From Vineibacter terrae (GTDB taxonomy: Bacteria; Pseudomonadota; Alphaproteobacteria; Reyranellales; Reyranellaceae): 64,000 bases of DNA. The stretch is taken from assembly GCF_008039615.1 (NCBI RefSeq), contig NZ_VDUZ01000004.1, positions 186,001 through 250,000 of the forward strand. Reading direction: 5' to 3'. Shown piece after piece: positions 17,554 through 26,580 of the stretch (positions are counted from its first letter, which is position 1; the number at the start of each line of letters is the position of its first letter). The position numbers were made by a program, and so were the translations under genes. The notes under the pieces were generated by a model. That model was not told the origin of the DNA. It was given only the letters and a program-made list of their open reading frames with translations, and did no database searches.

Positions 17554-18441
17554 TCAGGCTGCGCGCCGCCACAGGTCGCGCGACGCCAGCACGGCGCCGC
17601 CGACCACCAGGGCGGCCGCCAGCAGCAGCGTCGGCGTCGCGGCGGCGCGGCCGGCGGCGACCAGCAGGGCGGTCGAGAGGATCGGCGTGGCGTAGCTGAG
17701 CGCGCCCAGGGCGCGGATGTCGCCGCGCTTCATGCCGATGTCCCAGAGATAGAACGCGGCGCCGACCGGGGCCACGCCGAGCGCCGCGACCGCCGCCCAG
17801 GCGCCCGTGGTGGCCGGCCATACCGTCGTCTCCACCGCCAGATGGCAGAGCGCAGCCAGCACGGCGGCGGCGGCGCAGAAGGCGGCGACGGCGTCCGTCG
17901 GCACCTCGCCGAAGCGCCGGCTGGTGACGGAGTAGACCGCCCACACCACGGCGCAGCCCAGGGCCGCGAGATAGCCCGGCCAATGGGCGCCGGCGAAGCC
18001 GACCTCGCCGCGGCCCAGGGTCAGCACCACGATGCCGGCCAGGCCCAGCACGGCGCCGCCCAGGTGCCAGGCCCGCAGCCGCTCGCCGCCGATCGGGGCC
18101 GACAGCAGCACGATCAGCAGCGGCCAGAGGTAGTTGATCAGGTTCGCCTCGGCCGGCGGCGCCTGGCGCAGCGCCACGAAGTAGAGCAGGTGGTAGCCGA
18201 ACAGGCCGCCGACGCCCAGCAGCCAGACGCGCGGCGGCCAGGCCATGGCGGCGCGCAGCGCGCGGCCCTGGGCGATGATCCAGGCGCCGCCCACGATGGC
18301 GCCGATGGCGAAGGTCATCGCCGCGAGCTGGAAGGGCGGGATCTTGCCGGTCAGCACCGTGAGCAACGCCAGAGCCGACCACATCAGGATCGAGATCGCC
18401 CCCAGCGCGGTCGCCCGCTGCCGCTCCTGCGGTCCGGTCAT
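17554..18441 (-). CDS. EamA/DMT-family transporter (YddG-like)
   Basis: 295 residues, about ten membrane helices in two EamA repeats. Motifs seen include QAPPAEANLINYLWPLLIVLLSAPIGGERL in the first half and APVGAAFYLWDIGMKRGDIRALGALSYATPILSTALL in the second, both typical of the aromatic amino-acid/drug exporter branch. It sits in the inner membrane and exports a small metabolite that cannot be named. ATG 18441 is preferred; GTG 18450 is also in frame. It is monocistronic, with the Sel1 gene divergent. Confidence 0.8.
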   Translation of the reverse strand: MTGPQERQRATALGAISILMWSALALLTVLTGKIPPFQLAAMTFAIGAIVGGAWIIAQGRALRAAMAWPPRVWLLGVGGLFGYHLLYFVALRQAPPAEANLINYLWPLLIVLLSAPIGGERLRAWHLGGAVLGLAGIVVLTLGRGEVGFAGAHWPGYLAALGCAVVWAVYSVTSRRFGEVPTDAVAAFCAAAAVLAALCHLAVETTVWPATTGAWAAVAALGVAPVGAAFYLWDIGMKRGDIRALGALSYATPILSTALLVAAGRAAATPTLLLAAALVVGGAVLASRDLWRRAA

Positions 18442-18668
18442 CGCCGCCACATTGCGCTGGCGTCCGGCGTCGGGCCGGTGCGTCTGTGGCTGACCGTCAA
18501 GACTGCATCTGTATGCAATAAGTTGTGGACGCGCACAGTTTTTCTATCTATAATCTCATTGTCACGCTGCCCGAGGTGAGGCGCCGTGAGCGGTCCTCGA
18601 TGCGTGGTGTGCTGTCCAGCAAATCATATCCGAGGCGGCCGATCCAGAAGCTGCCCCTGGGGGAAACG

Positions 18669-21062
18669 ATGACCGACCAAGGCCCGGCGCCGCGGCGCCG
18701 GGGGAAGATGCGTCACCGGTTGCTGGTGACAGTGGTTGCCGCCGGCCTGGCGACAGGCATCGTCGGGCCGGCGGCAACGGCGCCGATCGACGACGCGATG
18801 GCTGCCGTCATGCGCGAGGACTACGCCACGGCCGTGCGCCTGCTGCGGCCGCTGGCCGAAGCTGGCGATCCCGGGGCTCAGATCACGCTCGGCCATCTAT
18901 ACCGAGTCGGGCTTGGCGTTCCACGCGATCACGCCGAAGCTCTGAAATGGCACCACCGGGCGGCGGCGCAGGGGGAGGCCGAGGCTGAGGTGGCCATCGG
19001 CGATGCCTACCGCGAAGGTCTTGGCGTCGCCCGGGACATGGCCGAGGCGGCCAAGTGGTATCGCCTGGCCGCCGAGCAGGGCAACGCCGATGCACAGTAC
19101 AGGCTTGGCTGGCTGTACCGCAACGGAGAGGGCGTGACGGCGGATCATGCCGAAGCCGCGCGCCTGTTTCGCGCTGCCGCCGAGCAAGGGCATGCCGGTG
19201 CCCAGCACGACCTGGCGCGAAGCTACTTTTTCGGCCAGGGCGTGCCCAAGGATGCCGCGGTTGCATTGGAATGGGAACGCAAGGCCGCCGAGCAGGGATT
19301 TCCGGAAGCCCAGTACAGCCTCGCAGCCCTGTATCTGATGGGGCACGGAACGGCAGAGAATCGAGCAGAGGCTGTGACGTGGTTGCGCAAGGCCGCCGAG
19401 CAAGGCAATGCCGAAGCGCAGTATCAGCTCAGTCATGTCTACATGGACGGCATCGGCGTCACGCCGAATCGCGTCGAAGCCGTCCTCTGGCTGCGCAAGG
19501 CAGTGGTGCAACGGCATCCGCAAGCCTGCCTTGTGCTCGGACGACTGCACCGAGACGGCGGCGATGTCGAAAAGAACGCCGCCGAGGCCGTGCGGCTCTT
19601 TCGTCTCGCCGCCGACCAGGGCGATGCCGAGGCTCAAGATGAGCTTGGCATGATGTACGAGCGGGGCCTTGGCGTCGAGGAGAGCGCGCCGGAGGCGGCG
19701 TCGTGGTATCGCAAGGCAGCGGAGCAAGGCTACGCCTTGGCCCGCTACAACCTTGGCCGCATGCATGCCTATGGCCACGGTGTCACGCGAGACAAGGCCG
19801 AGGCGGCAAGGCTTTTCCGGCTCGCTGCCGACCAAGGGCTGGCCGATGCGCAGCATGCGCTCTGCGGCGCCCTCATGGTCGAGGCCGGGGTGCCGCGCGA
19901 CGAGGTCGAGGCCGTCCAATGGTGCCGCAAGGCGGCAGAGCAGGGCCACGTCTACGCGCAGGTCAACCTTGGCGTCTTCTACCGCGACGGCCGAGGTGGC
20001 TTGGCGCAGGACGATGCCGAAGCGGCCTCGTGGTTCCGCAAGGCTGCTGAGCAGGGCGATGCCGACGCGCAGTACGCACTCGGCCGGGCTTACGCGCAGG
20101 GCGAAGGCTTGCCGCGGGATGACCGCGAAGCCTTGCGGTGGTTTCGCCATGCCGCCGAGCAGGATCACGGGCAGGCGATCACCGCTATCGGCATGATGTA
20201 CGAAGAGGGGCGTGGCATCGCGAAGGACGAGGCCGAGGCGGCGAGGTACTATCGCCGCGCGGCTGCCTTGGGCGATGCCTACGGTCAGCACAGGCTCTGC
20301 CGCGCCCTTGCTCTCGGGGTCGGCGGGTCGCGTGACGATGTCGAGGCCGTCCAATGGTGCCGCAAGGCAGCGGAGCAAGGCTACGCCAGGGCACAGGTCG
20401 ATCTTGGTGCATTCTATCGTGACGGCGCTGGTGGCCTGCCTCAAGACTTCGCCGAGGCGGCATCCTGGTTCCGCAAAGCGGCTGACCAGGAGGACGCCCA
20501 GGGCCAGTTCGTCCTGGCGCAGCTGGTTTTCCTCGGCAAGGGCGTGCCGAAGGACGAGGCGGCTGCGGTGCGGCTCTATCGCTTGGCGGCGGCGCAGGGC
20601 CGCGCCGAGGCGCAGCTGGCGCTTGCCCGCGCCTACGCCGCGGGCGTCGGCGTGGTGAAGGATCCGGCGCAAGCCGCCACCTGGTTCCGCAAGGCCGCGG
20701 AGCAGGGCGACGCTGACGCCCAGCTCGAGCTTGCGACGATGTACGGCCACAGCCATGGCTTGGCGCTGAGCTATGAGGAAGCGGCCAAGTGGTATCGCCG
20801 CGCCGCCGATCAGGGCAACGCCACGGCGCAATATGGCCTGGGCGTGCTGCATGGCAACGGCCGGGGTGTGACACGCGATGATGTGCAGGCCTGGGTGTGG
20901 TTCGACCTTGCGGCGACGGGCTTCGGCACGGACGACACTGCCTGGCGCGATGCCGCGATCCGGGAGCGCAACGCCATCGCTGCCCGTCTGACGCCGGCGC
21001 AGGTCCAGGAAGCCCGCCAGCGCGCGGCCGATTATCGGCTGATGAGCTCGCCTTGGCAGTGA
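18669..21062 (+). CDS. long Sel1-repeat (TPR-like) exported protein
   Basis: 797 residues from ATG 18669. A charged N-terminus and hydrophobic stretch (LLVTVVAAGLATGIVGPAATA) form a signal peptide or anchor. The rest is a near-continuous array of about 20 Sel1 repeats of ~36 residues with the core A-x-x-x-YR-KAAEQG-A-AQ-LG-Y--G-GV--D. Such arrays are protein-protein interaction scaffolds in envelope regulation, exopolysaccharide control or secretion; nothing here selects one. Repeats around 19910 and 20330 are almost identical at the DNA level (VEAVQWCRKAAEQG), pointing to internal duplication. A TATAAT lies at 18549-18554. Confidence 0.82.
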   Translation: MTDQGPAPRRRGKMRHRLLVTVVAAGLATGIVGPAATAPIDDAMAAVMREDYATAVRLLRPLAEAGDPGAQITLGHLYRVGLGVPRDHAEALKWHHRAAAQGEAEAEVAIGDAYREGLGVARDMAEAAKWYRLAAEQGNADAQYRLGWLYRNGEGVTADHAEAARLFRAAAEQGHAGAQHDLARSYFFGQGVPKDAAVALEWERKAAEQGFPEAQYSLAALYLMGHGTAENRAEAVTWLRKAAEQGNAEAQYQLSHVYMDGIGVTPNRVEAVLWLRKAVVQRHPQACLVLGRLHRDGGDVEKNAAEAVRLFRLAADQGDAEAQDELGMMYERGLGVEESAPEAASWYRKAAEQGYALARYNLGRMHAYGHGVTRDKAEAARLFRLAADQGLADAQHALCGALMVEAGVPRDEVEAVQWCRKAAEQGHVYAQVNLGVFYRDGRGGLAQDDAEAASWFRKAAEQGDADAQYALGRAYAQGEGLPRDDREALRWFRHAAEQDHGQAITAIGMMYEEGRGIAKDEAEAARYYRRAAALGDAYGQHRLCRALALGVGGSRDDVEAVQWCRKAAEQGYARAQVDLGAFYRDGAGGLPQDFAEAASWFRKAADQEDAQGQFVLAQLVFLGKGVPKDEAAAVRLYRLAAAQGRAEAQLALARAYAAGVGVVKDPAQAATWFRKAAEQGDADAQLELATMYGHSHGLALSYEEAAKWYRRAADQGNATAQYGLGVLHGNGRGVTRDDVQAWVWFDLAATGFGTDDTAWRDAAIRERNAIAARLTPAQVQEARQRAADYRLMSSPWQ

Positions 21063-21199
21063 TCGGCCGTCCTCCCAGGGCAAGCAGATCCACTGTCCCG
21101 AGCGGCGCAGGTGGGGCTGCCATGCCCGTTCGTTGCCGCCTCGGCCTGAGGTAGTCTCCCCGGCGATCGCTATCGTCGTGATGGCGGCCAGAGGGAGTC

Positions 21200-21679
21200 A
21201 TGGATGGCGGCACGGTCGCGATCGCCGGGCATCGGCTGCGGCTGGCGGGGCTGGATGCGCCCGACAATGCGCAGATCTGCCGTGATGCGGACGGCGCCGC
21301 CTATGCCTGCGGGGCCTAGGCGCGCCGTGCCCTGGCCGTGATCATCGCCGGCCGCGCCTTGCGCTGCAGCGGCGAGCGCCGCGACCAGTACCGGCGCCCG
21401 CTCGTCACCTGCCAAGCCGGCGAGACTGATATCGGCCGCGAGCTGGTGCGCGCCGGCTGGGCCGTGGCGCTGCCGACACCGGATTACGCGGTGGAAGAGG
21501 CCGAAGCCCGCAGCGAAGGACGCGGACTATGGCAGGGTTCGTTCCAGCGGCCGGACGAGCCGCCATACCGATGCCATCGCACGCGATGCCCAGGCAGTGA
21601 CGAGGCTGGCGGCCGCTTGTCCTGTATTCGTACCGGAGTGATCAATCGTCGGCCGACTCTGTTTGTTCTATGTTCCTGA
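21200..21679 (+). pseudogene. thermonuclease (SNase-like) family remnant with in-frame stop
   Basis: The frame from ATG 21200 reads MDGGTVAIAGHRLRLAGLDAPDN, an SNase-family start, through AYACGA and then hits TAG at 21317-21319. The same frame continues with ARRALAVIIAGRALRCSGERRDQYRRPLVTC, GRELVRAGWAVALP and EARSEGRGLWQGSF, all family-like, up to about 21556. The signal peptide expected for a secreted nuclease is missing: a TGA lies in frame at 21179. One changed base explains the stop. The gene is probably dead. It sits at the left edge of the phage cassette. Confidence 0.7.
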
Positions 21680-21722
21680 TATGTTCATTTTTTACTTGAC
21701 TAATTCAAGAGAATAGAACAAA
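21662..21722 (+). promoter_or_regulatory. LexA (SOS) box and promoter region of the phage cassette
   Basis: GTTCCTGATATGTTC at 21672-21686 is an exact GTTC-N7-GTTC, the direct-repeat SOS box of alphaproteobacteria. A third GTTC is at 21665-21668. The AT-rich island is bracketed by a perfect 10-bp inverted repeat (TTTGTTCTAT 21662-21671, ATAGAACAAA 21713-21722). TTGACT at 21696-21701 could be a -35, but no convincing -10 follows. The first cassette gene starts at 21766 with AAGGAG. Repression by host LexA is the simplest reading. Confidence 0.65.
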
Positions 21723-21765
21723 ACTACGCCCATCCCCACACGATCAGCCTTGCGAAGGAGCGGAC

Positions 21766-21936
21766 ATGAAAGGTCCTCTGCACGCACCGCGCACGGGGCC
21801 GGGCTTCTCGGCCGGCGCCAAGCCACCCCGTGTCACCAAGGGCTGCGGACCGCATCCCCGCGCCAGCACCGGGGGCAAGTCGGGCCTGCGGCGCACCGGC
21901 GACAAGACCGCCACATCGGCCGGCACCGGCAAATGA
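21766..21936 (+). CDS. small basic phage protein, unknown
   Basis: 56 residues, rich in Gly, Lys, Arg, Pro and Thr, with no membrane segment or known motif. It is supported by a good AAGGAG site 7 nt before the ATG, by being the first gene after the LexA-type promoter, and by a 4-bp ATGA overlap with the next gene. It could bind DNA or RNA non-specifically, but this is only a composition argument. I do not recognise a family. Confidence 0.55.
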   Translation: MKGPLHAPRTGPGFSAGAKPPRVTKGCGPHPRASTGGKSGLRRTGDKTATSAGTGK

Positions 21937-22304
21937 GATCGAAGCCAGGCGGGGCGCCCCGCACCGGCCGCGCCGCTTGCCGCAGCCCCGATGCCGGCGG
22001 TGACGTGCGGGCGCTGGCCTTGCGCCATGTCGAAGCCGCCATCGCGGCGCTGGTCGACGTGATGGCCAATCCCGACTCGCCGGCCGGGGCCCGCATCTCG
22101 GCCGCCGAGTCGATCCTCAATCGCGCCTGTGGCCGGCCGGGATCGGTCGCAACCGCGAGCATGCCGGATGACTTTGCCGACGTCCTCACCGCCGCCGCCG
22201 CCATCCGCGCCGCCCGGTCCGGCGCCGCCGCCGGACATGCCGCCGGATGCGCTGCGCCGGCTGATGGCGGATTGGGCGACCCAGCCGCTTCTCTTCGTCA
22301 GTGA
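21933..22304 (+). CDS. putative terminase small subunit-like protein
   Basis: 123 residues. A helical core (ALRHVEAAIAALVDVMANPDSPAGARISAAESILNRACGRPG) resembles helical proteins found directly before TerL in short-tailed phages; the rest is low-complexity Ala/Gly. The ATG overlaps the previous stop (ATGA), and the 3' end overlaps the TerL 5' end by about 130 bp. The role is inferred mainly from position. A DNA-binding HTH is not obvious. Confidence 0.5.
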   Translation: MRSKPGGAPRTGRAACRSPDAGGDVRALALRHVEAAIAALVDVMANPDSPAGARISAAESILNRACGRPGSVATASMPDDFADVLTAAAAIRAARSGAAAGHAAGCAAPADGGLGDPAASLRQ

Positions 22305-23655
22305 GGCGCTGGGCGCCGAGCCCTATCCCTGGCAGCGCGAGGTGCTGCAATGGCTGGGGGCCGGCGAGAAGCGGATCTCGGTGCGCTCCGGCCACGGTGT
22401 CGGCAAGACGGCGCTCGAAGCCTGGCTGGCGCTGTGGTTCCCGCTGACGCGGGCCGATGCCAAGGTCGGCATCACGGCGCCGGCCGGCCCGCAGATCGAG
22501 GTCAATCTCTGGCCGGAGATCCGCAAATGGGCGCCGCGCCTGCGCGACAGGACCCCGGTCGGGGCCTGGCTGGCGGGACGGATGCAGATCAATGACCTGG
22601 AGATCGCGTTCGTGAACGAGAACCTGGTGCGCGCCCGCACGGCCCGGCCCGATCAGCCTGAGGCGCTGCAGGGCCTGCACGCCGGCAACGTGCTGATCCT
22701 GATCGACGAGGCCAGCGGCATCGACGAGCGCATGTACGAGGCCAATATCGGCGCGCTGTCGACCGAGGGCGCCATCCAGGCGATCTTCAGCAATCCGACG
22801 CGCAACGCGGGCTACTTCCACCGCACCCATCACGAGCAGGCCGACCGCTGGAAGACGCTGGTCGTGTCGTCGCTGGATGTGCCCAACGCCCAGGGCCATG
22901 TCGACGACGTCATCCGGCACTACGGCAGGGACAGCAACCAGTACCGCGTGCGCGTGCTGGGCGAGTTCCCGCTCGAGGGCGACGATTCGGTCATGCCGCT
23001 GCACCTGATCGACGCCGCGATGCGGCGCGCCGGCACGGTGGCGCGCGTCGAGGGCCTGGCGCCGGTCTGGGGCGTCGATGTCGCCTGGATGGGCAGCGAC
23101 CGCAGCGCGCTCGCCAAGCGCTGCGGCAACGAGCTGCTGGAGCCGGTGCGCTGGTGGTCGGGCAACGACCCGCACCAGACGGCGCTGCGCATCTTCGACC
23201 AGTGGCAGGCGACCGAGGCCCAGATGCGGCCCGCCGCCATCATGGTCGACGCCATCGGCATGGGCGCCGCGACCTACCTGAAGCTGCGCGAGCTGGGCCT
23301 GCCGGCGCGGCAGATCAATGTCGGGGAGGGCGCCGCGGCCAGCGACCGCTACATGCGGCTACGCGACGAGCTGTGGTTCCGCGGCCGCGCCTGGCTGCAG
23401 GACGGCGCGGCGATCATGCCGCGCGACAATGCGCTGAAGGCCGAGCTGGTGTCGGTCACCTACGGCATGACACCAACCGGCAAGATCAAGGTCGAGTCCA
23501 AGGAGGAGATGCGGCGGCGCGGCCTGCGCAGCCCCGACCTCGCCGACGCCTTCCTGCTGACGCTGGCCGCCGGCGAGCATCGGCGCGCGCCGCTGTCCAG
23601 GCCGCAGCGCTACGCGCCGCGCCGTCGCGACTCCGGCTCCTGGATGAGCGCGTAG
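22168..23655 (+). CDS. phage terminase large subunit
   Basis: 495 residues. The ATPase domain has Walker A SGHGVGKT at 74-81 and Walker B LILIDEASG at 176-184, preceded by the adenine-binding YPWQREVL. The nuclease domain shows the three acidic positions of the RNase H-like fold: GVDVAWMGSDRSA, IMVDAIGMGAA and SPDLADAFLL near the C-terminus. It pumps DNA into the procapsid through the portal and cuts it. Several in-frame starts exist (22129, 22168, 22237) and none has a good Shine-Dalgarno; translation may be coupled to the upstream gene. All catalytic motifs are intact. Confidence 0.92.
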   Translation: MTLPTSSPPPPPSAPPGPAPPPDMPPDALRRLMADWATQPLLFVSEALGAEPYPWQREVLQWLGAGEKRISVRSGHGVGKTALEAWLALWFPLTRADAKVGITAPAGPQIEVNLWPEIRKWAPRLRDRTPVGAWLAGRMQINDLEIAFVNENLVRARTARPDQPEALQGLHAGNVLILIDEASGIDERMYEANIGALSTEGAIQAIFSNPTRNAGYFHRTHHEQADRWKTLVVSSLDVPNAQGHVDDVIRHYGRDSNQYRVRVLGEFPLEGDDSVMPLHLIDAAMRRAGTVARVEGLAPVWGVDVAWMGSDRSALAKRCGNELLEPVRWWSGNDPHQTALRIFDQWQATEAQMRPAAIMVDAIGMGAATYLKLRELGLPARQINVGEGAAASDRYMRLRDELWFRGRAWLQDGAAIMPRDNALKAELVSVTYGMTPTGKIKVESKEEMRRRGLRSPDLADAFLLTLAAGEHRRAPLSRPQRYAPRRRDSGSWMSA

Positions 23656-23710
23656 CCGGGAAGGATCTTGCGGTGGCTCGGCCAAGGAAGTGCGTCGCTG
23701 GCGACGGCTG

Positions 23711-23787
23711 GGACCGCGCCGCTCCAGCGGCGCTCATGGCTGCAAGCCGGCGCTCCGCGCCGGTGCGTCGCTGGAGCGACGCGGTCC
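23711..23787. repeat. palindromic repeat, family A, copy 2
   Basis: Arms GGACCGCGCCGCTCCAGCGG.. (23711-23733) and its inverted partner (23765-23787) differ at 2 of 23 positions. Between them CCGGCGC-TCC-GCGCCGG (23747-23763) forms a second hairpin. The layout and the shared CGCTCATG match the element at 8925-9005. Here it sits inside the phage cassette, between terL and the portal gene, so the family can enter or arise in the element as well as the chromosome. Confidence 0.65.
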
Positions 23788-23824
23788 GACCCCGTCATCA
23801 GCTGCAGCGGAGGCCTGCAGCAAC

Positions 23825-23871
23825 ATCCGTCCTTCGGGCACCTTCTCCCCGCCTTCGCAGGAAGAAGGCTA
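23825..23871. repeat. short REP-like hairpin before the portal gene
   Basis: CCTTCTCCCCG and its partial complement GGAAGAAGG (about 23840-23868) form a hairpin preceded by CATCCGTCCTTCGGGCAC. This resembles a repeat common in alphaproteobacterial intergenic regions. It ends about 20 bp before the portal start. No U-run follows, so termination is doubtful. Confidence 0.4.
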
Positions 23872-23887
23872 TAACGGAGACATCCCC

Positions 23888-26122
23888 TTGGCTGACGACG
23901 CATCGCTGCTGACCGAGATCCAGGCGCGCTACGAGGCGGCGCGCGATCATGCGTCGCGCTGGCGCGAGGAGGCGCGCGAGGCGTTCCGCTTCTATGCCGG
24001 TGAGCAATGGGATGATGCCGACATCGACAAGATGGCGGAGCAGCAGCGTCCGATCGTCACCTTCAACCGCGTCATGCGGCTGGTGAACGCCGTCATCGGC
24101 CACGAGGCCAACAACCGTTCCGAGGTGCGCTACATCCCGCGCACGCTGGGCGATGCGCGGGTGAACGAGCTGCTGACCGCCGCCAGCCGCTATTTCCGCG
24201 ACGCCTGCGATGCCGAGTTCGAGGAGAGCGACGCCTTCCGCGACATGATCATCACGGGCATGGGCTGGACCAACGACCGCCTCAGCGATGCGCATAATCC
24301 GGAGTACGACCTGATCGAGGAGCGCGTCGACCCGCTGGAGATGCTGTGGGATCCCTCCAGCCAGAAGCCCAACCTCGCCGATGCCCGCTATGTCTTCCGG
24401 CGCAAGCGCTACACCGAGAAGGAGATCAAGGCGATCTGGCCCGATTTCACGGGGCCGTTCACCAGCGCCTTCGACGACGACGCGGACAACACCGGTGATC
24501 CCGTCGATCGCAGTCCAAGAACAGCCTATCGCGGCGGCGCCGGCGGCGATGACCGGGATGTCGGCCAGGACATCCTGGTGCTGGAGTACCAATACAAGGA
24601 GCGCGAGGTCTATTATGTCATCAGCCATCCCGGCGTCGCCGAGACCATCGAGGTGCCGGCCGGCGAGTTGACCGACGAGCTGCGCGACAAGCTGAAGGAG
24701 CGCGGCGTTCCCTTCGTCATGAAGCGCCGCAGCATGACGCGGCGCTGCTTCGTGATCGGCCAGAGCATCGTGCAGGGCCCTGACGTCGTGTGCCCGCACG
24801 ATTTCACCTACCACTGCATCACCGGCTTCCGTGATCGGGAGCATCACCACTGGTTCGGCATCGTGCGCATGCTGCGCGATCCGCAGCGCTGGTCCAACAA
24901 ATGGCTGGCGCAGATCATGCACATCCTCAACAGCAACGCCAAAGGCGGGCTGATGGCCGAGGAGGGCGCCGTCGCCGACCGCCATGAGTTCGAGGCGTCA
25001 TGGGCCGATCCTGCGGCCGTGACCTGGTTCTCCGACGGCGCGCTGAAGAGCAACGCCGTGCAGCCCAAGCCGCCGCCGACCTGGCCAGCCGGCGTCGAGC
25101 GGCTGCTGCAGTATGCCAACGCCAGCTTCACCGACGTCTCGGGCGTGAACCAGGAGCTGCTGGGCCTGGCCGACCGCCAGCAGGCCGGCGTGCTGGAATG
25201 GCAGCGCAAGCAGAGCGCGGTGACCCTGCTGGCGCCGCTGTTCGACTCGCTGCGCCGCTTCCGCAAGATGCAGGGCCGCTGCTGGCTGTACATGATGCAG
25301 CGCTACGTCAGCGACGGCCGCATCATCCGCATCACGTCGGACCAGGGCAGCCAGAACGTGCCCTTCGGCGGCCCGGCCGGGCTGCAGCATCCGCAATGGA
25401 AGCTGCCGGAGACGGCCCAGTACGACGTCATCGTCGACCAGGCGCCGACGGCGCCGAACCAGAAGGAGCAGACCTGGGCCGTGCTGACCCAGCTGTTTCC
25501 GATGCTGCGCAACGTGCTGCCGCCGAAGATGATGATGCTGGCGATGGAATACTCGCCCTTGCCCGAATCCTTCGTCGCCAAGCTCAAGGAGGTGCAGCAG
25601 CAGCTCGAAGCGCAGGGGCCGCCGCCCAATCCGGACATGATCAGGATGCAGGCCCAGCTCGAGGCCCGCAAGGCGGAGCTGCAGATGCGGCAGCAGGAAG
25701 CGGCCTTGAACGCCGACCTGGAGCGCCAGAAGGCCGAGGCCCGCATGCAGATGGAGATGGCGCGCGCCAAGCACGACATGGAGATCCAGCGCTTCAAGGC
25801 GCAGGCCGAGACCGATATCGACCGCGAGCGCGCCCAGTCCCGCGCGGCGCTCGACATCGAGGCGCATGGCCTGAAGGTCGAGCTGGCGGGAGGCGCGGCC
25901 GACGGCAGGGGGCCGATCTCACGCCTGTTCGACGGCCTGTCGGAACGCCAGGAGCGGACGCTGGCCGCGCTGACGGAGAGCAGCCAGCGCAGCGCGGCGG
26001 CCCTGGCCGCCGGCCTGGCCGAGCTCGCCAATGCCCTGATGGCCGACAACGAGCTGGTGCGGGATCCCCGCACCGGACGTGCGGTCGGGACCCGGAAGGT
26101 CAGAAAGCCTGACGGCGTATAG
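23888..26122 (+). CDS. phage portal protein, P22-type
   Basis: 744 residues from a TTG start with GGAG 8 nt upstream; the open frame further upstream is repeat DNA. The N-terminal part has the P22-portal pattern: RYEAARDHASRWREEAREAFRFYAGEQWDD, RPIVTFNRV, VNAVIGHEANNR. GVNQELLGLADRQQAGV and the clip/crown-type middle follow. Residues ~590-680 are a long Glu/Lys/Arg/Gln coiled coil, as expected for a barrel. It forms the dodecameric DNA gate of the capsid. Length is close to the P22 portal (725). Family assignment is firm; the start codon is less so. Confidence 0.88.
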   Translation: MADDASLLTEIQARYEAARDHASRWREEAREAFRFYAGEQWDDADIDKMAEQQRPIVTFNRVMRLVNAVIGHEANNRSEVRYIPRTLGDARVNELLTAASRYFRDACDAEFEESDAFRDMIITGMGWTNDRLSDAHNPEYDLIEERVDPLEMLWDPSSQKPNLADARYVFRRKRYTEKEIKAIWPDFTGPFTSAFDDDADNTGDPVDRSPRTAYRGGAGGDDRDVGQDILVLEYQYKEREVYYVISHPGVAETIEVPAGELTDELRDKLKERGVPFVMKRRSMTRRCFVIGQSIVQGPDVVCPHDFTYHCITGFRDREHHHWFGIVRMLRDPQRWSNKWLAQIMHILNSNAKGGLMAEEGAVADRHEFEASWADPAAVTWFSDGALKSNAVQPKPPPTWPAGVERLLQYANASFTDVSGVNQELLGLADRQQAGVLEWQRKQSAVTLLAPLFDSLRRFRKMQGRCWLYMMQRYVSDGRIIRITSDQGSQNVPFGGPAGLQHPQWKLPETAQYDVIVDQAPTAPNQKEQTWAVLTQLFPMLRNVLPPKMMMLAMEYSPLPESFVAKLKEVQQQLEAQGPPPNPDMIRMQAQLEARKAELQMRQQEAALNADLERQKAEARMQMEMARAKHDMEIQRFKAQAETDIDRERAQSRAALDIEAHGLKVELAGGAADGRGPISRLFDGLSERQERTLAALTESSQRSAAALAAGLAELANALMADNELVRDPRTGRAVGTRKVRKPDGV

Positions 26123-26172
26123 GCCGGGTCTGCGTCCGCTTCCGATATCCGATGCTCGAGAGGTTCAGCGCC

Positions 26173-26580
26173 ATGACCGTCCAGCTTTCCACCGCCGCAC
26201 GCAATGCCCAGCTCGACGCCATCGAGACCGCGACAGGCGTCTCGGCGGTGCTGAAGATCCGGACCGGCGCGCAGCCCGCCAGCTGCGCCACCGCCGACAG
26301 CGGCACCGTGCTGGCGACCTGCGCCCTGCCCAGCGATTGGATGCTGGCGGCATCCGGCGGCAGCAAGGCCAAGAACGGCACCTGGGAGGACGCCAGCGCC
26401 GACAGCAGCGGCACCGCCGGTCATTTCCGGCTCTATGCCAGCGACGGCACGACGTGCCATCTGCAGGGCAGCGTGACGGCCACCGGCGGCGGCGGCGACA
26501 TGACCGTGGACAACACGTCGTTCGCGGCCGGACAGGCCTTCACGATCACGGGCTTCACGCTGACGGCGGGGAACGCCTGA
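26173..26580 (+). CDS. conserved phage structural protein, unknown role
   Basis: 135 residues. The start MTVQLSTAARNAQLDAIETATG, followed by a Gly/Thr/Ser-rich beta region (SAVLKIRTGAQPAS), is a pattern I know from phage genes between portal and scaffold or capsid in alphaproteobacterial prophages. No catalytic motif is visible. GAGAGG lies upstream of the chosen ATG. The stop overlaps the next start (ATGA). It may be a decoration or neck protein; this is inferred from position and beta-rich composition. Confidence 0.6.
   Translation: MTVQLSTAARNAQLDAIETATGVSAVLKIRTGAQPASCATADSGTVLATCALPSDWMLAASGGSKAKNGTWEDASADSSGTAGHFRLYASDGTTCHLQGSVTATGGGGDMTVDNTSFAAGQAFTITGFTLTAGNA

Noticed and set aside
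18897-21083. Minus-strand frame of over 700 codons opposite the Sel1 gene
   Set aside because: It mirrors the DNA periodicity of the Sel1 repeats; the plus-strand product has clear repeats and a signal peptide.
26079-26579. Upstream extension of the gene at 26580 in the same frame
   Set aside because: This part overlaps the portal end and the gene at 26173 out of frame and is Arg/Gly-rich; ATG 26580 with stop overlap is the natural start.
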